Shown here piece by piece: positions 12,403 through 13,235 of a DNA stretch of 13,235 bases. The notes below the pieces were generated by a model that saw only the letters and a list, made by a program, of their open reading frames with translations, was not told the origin of the DNA and did no database searches. Position 1 is the stretch's first letter. Each line of letters begins with the position of its first letter. The stretch comes from an uncultured delta proteobacterium (GTDB taxonomy: Bacteria; RBG-13-61-14; DRUE01). The translations under genes and the position numbers were made by a program. The stretch spans positions 1-13,235 of the forward strand of contig CAIUDS010000138.1 of NCBI GenBank assembly GCA_903897985.1, written 5' to 3'.

Positions 12403-13235
12403 TTACTTCTCAATTAGATGCACGGAACAGGAGAAGCAGGGGTCATAGGCCCGAACCAGCATCTCCAGCACAAACTTAATATCCTCCGGACTCTTGCCCG
12501 CGTCAACCATCTGGGCCACCAGGGCCTTGAGATCGTCTTCCATGTTGCCGGAATTGAGGTTGGTCGGGATCACGCAGTTGGCCTTCACGCACTTTCCGGT
12601 TTTATCATAAGTGTAGTCGTGAATCAAAAGCCCGCGCGGGGCCTCGGTGGCGCCGAAGCCGCGGCCGGCGTTTTTCAGATTGGGCTTCACCGGCGGCTCA
12701 TTCTCGATCCCGGAGGCGATGAACTTGTCGAGGAGTTTCTTGGCGCGTTCCCAGCAGAGGGCGGTCTCGACCAGTTGGCACACGCTGTTCAAGAACGGGT
12801 TGGTGGCGACGCCCGCGTAGCCGAACATCTTGGCCACGGTGGCCGCGGCGCCGGACTTGAGCAGGTCGGGATTGTTGTTGCAACGGGCGAGGGCGCCCAC
12901 GGCGAAGCTCGAACGGCTCAACTTGGCGCGCTTGCAGGTGCTCCAGGGGACCACGAACTCGTTGACCACTTTTTCGTATTCGGAATTCTCGTAGGTTTTT
13001 TTGGTGTCGGAGGAATAGATTTTGCCGTCATAGAAGGGGAATTCCGAGTCGTGCTTGAGCGAGATGTATTCGGTCTCGCGGTTGAACTTGAGCACTTTGA
13101 CGGTGACTTCGTCGCCGACCATGATCACTTCGCTGGGATGCCCGATCCGGCCGTAAGACATATCGGTAATATGGAGCAGCCCGTCAATTCCGCCCAGGTC
13201 CACGAAAGCGCCGTAGTCGGTGATGTTCTTGACCC
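12403..13235 (-). CDS. Chimeric frame: S1 RNA-binding domain joined to the C-terminal half of a group 3 [NiFe]-hydrogenase large subunit (5' end outside window)
   Basis: 276 residues are visible in one uninterrupted frame. The first 55 or so (VKNITDYGAFVDLGGIDGLL, then HITDMSYGRIGHPSEV) are a classic ribosomal protein S1 OB-fold repeat. From about YISLKHDSEFPFYDG onward the sequence is the large subunit of a cytoplasmic group 3 [NiFe]-hydrogenase, ending in DPCFSCSVH (C266, C269, H272), the distal nickel-ligand motif. Only LIEK follows the His, a four-residue tail like that of the Pyrococcus soluble hydrogenase, which a maturation protease removes. The N-terminal RxCGxC nickel motif is absent from the visible part, so as read this protein cannot form a hydrogenase active site. 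The C-terminal half looks intact and normal. An artefactual join is more likely than a real fusion. The receiver gene follows by 14 bases. Confidence 0.8.
   Translation of the reverse strand, partial: VKNITDYGAFVDLGGIDGLLHITDMSYGRIGHPSEVIMVGDEVTVKVLKFNRETEYISLKHDSEFPFYDGKIYSSDTKKTYENSEYEKVVNEFVVPWSTCKRAKLSRSSFAVGALARCNNNPDLLKSGAAATVAKMFGYAGVATNPFLNSVCQLVETALCWERAKKLLDKFIASGIENEPPVKPNLKNAGRGFGATEAPRGLLIHDYTYDKTGKCVKANCVIPTNLNSGNMEDDLKALVAQMVDAGKSPEDIKFVLEMLVRAYDPCFSCSVHLIEK
13057..13085 (-). other. Junction between S1-type and hydrogenase-type coding sequence
   Basis: Upstream of this point the frame matches S1 (VKVLKFNRE); downstream it matches hydrogenase (LKHDSEFPFYDG). The residues between, about TEYISL, fit both: S1 repeats usually read xxISLGLKQ here, and hydrogenases have a YIxL strand before their HxxEFP segment. 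A short shared stretch of this kind is what microhomology-driven chimeras or assembler joins would leave. Confidence 0.6.

Overview
The window reads as chromosomal DNA of an uncultured, fairly GC-rich Gram-negative bacterium, probably an anaerobe. The evidence is exported and periplasmic proteins, an ECF sigma/anti-sigma pair, a heterodisulfide-reductase-like Fe-S protein, and part of a group 3 [NiFe]-hydrogenase with an associated receiver protein. Nothing seen fixes the phylum. No tRNA, rRNA, CRISPR array or insertion sequence was found, and no gap between genes exceeds about 200 bases.

Layout. (1) 1-612, + strand: C-terminal part of a membrane glycosyltransferase, ending at a hairpin. (2) 682-7885, - strand: ten genes in one direction with gaps of 53 bases or less and several stop/start overlaps, so probably one or a few operons. 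In transcription order they are a zinc-ribbon miniprotein, a CcdA/DsbD-type thiol-electron transporter, an endonuclease IV-like TIM barrel, a two-CCG-domain Fe-S protein, a small exported protein coupled to an M48 metalloprotease, an MFS transporter, an ECF sigma factor, its zinc-finger anti-sigma factor, and an exported coiled-coil protein. The theme is envelope quality control and thiol/Fe-S redox chemistry. (3) 7960-10506, + strand: a two-gene type II restriction-modification operon of the PstI/BsuBI family (expected specificity CTGCAG) behind a near-consensus sigma-70 promoter. It looks like an inserted cassette. (4) 10638-11876, - strand: an alkyltransferase-like DNA repair protein, and an exported Cys-rich protein with calcium-binding thrombospondin type 3 repeats; each has its own recognisable promoter. 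(5) 11954-13235, - strand: an intrinsic terminator, a stand-alone receiver-domain protein, and an open frame that runs off the window.

The last frame is the strangest object here. It begins, at the window edge, as a ribosomal protein S1-type RNA-binding domain and switches without a stop or frameshift, near 13057-13085, into the C-terminal half of a group 3 [NiFe]-hydrogenase large subunit. The half carrying the first pair of nickel-binding cysteines is absent from the visible part. It is either an assembly or amplification chimera at a short shared stretch, or a real gene fusion that cannot be a normal hydrogenase. Spanning reads would decide; I favour the artefact.

No wholly new system is proven. 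The best leads are the S1/hydrogenase junction, the sigma/anti-sigma/coiled-coil stress module fused to an envelope-protease operon, and the Cys-rich calcium-binding protein.
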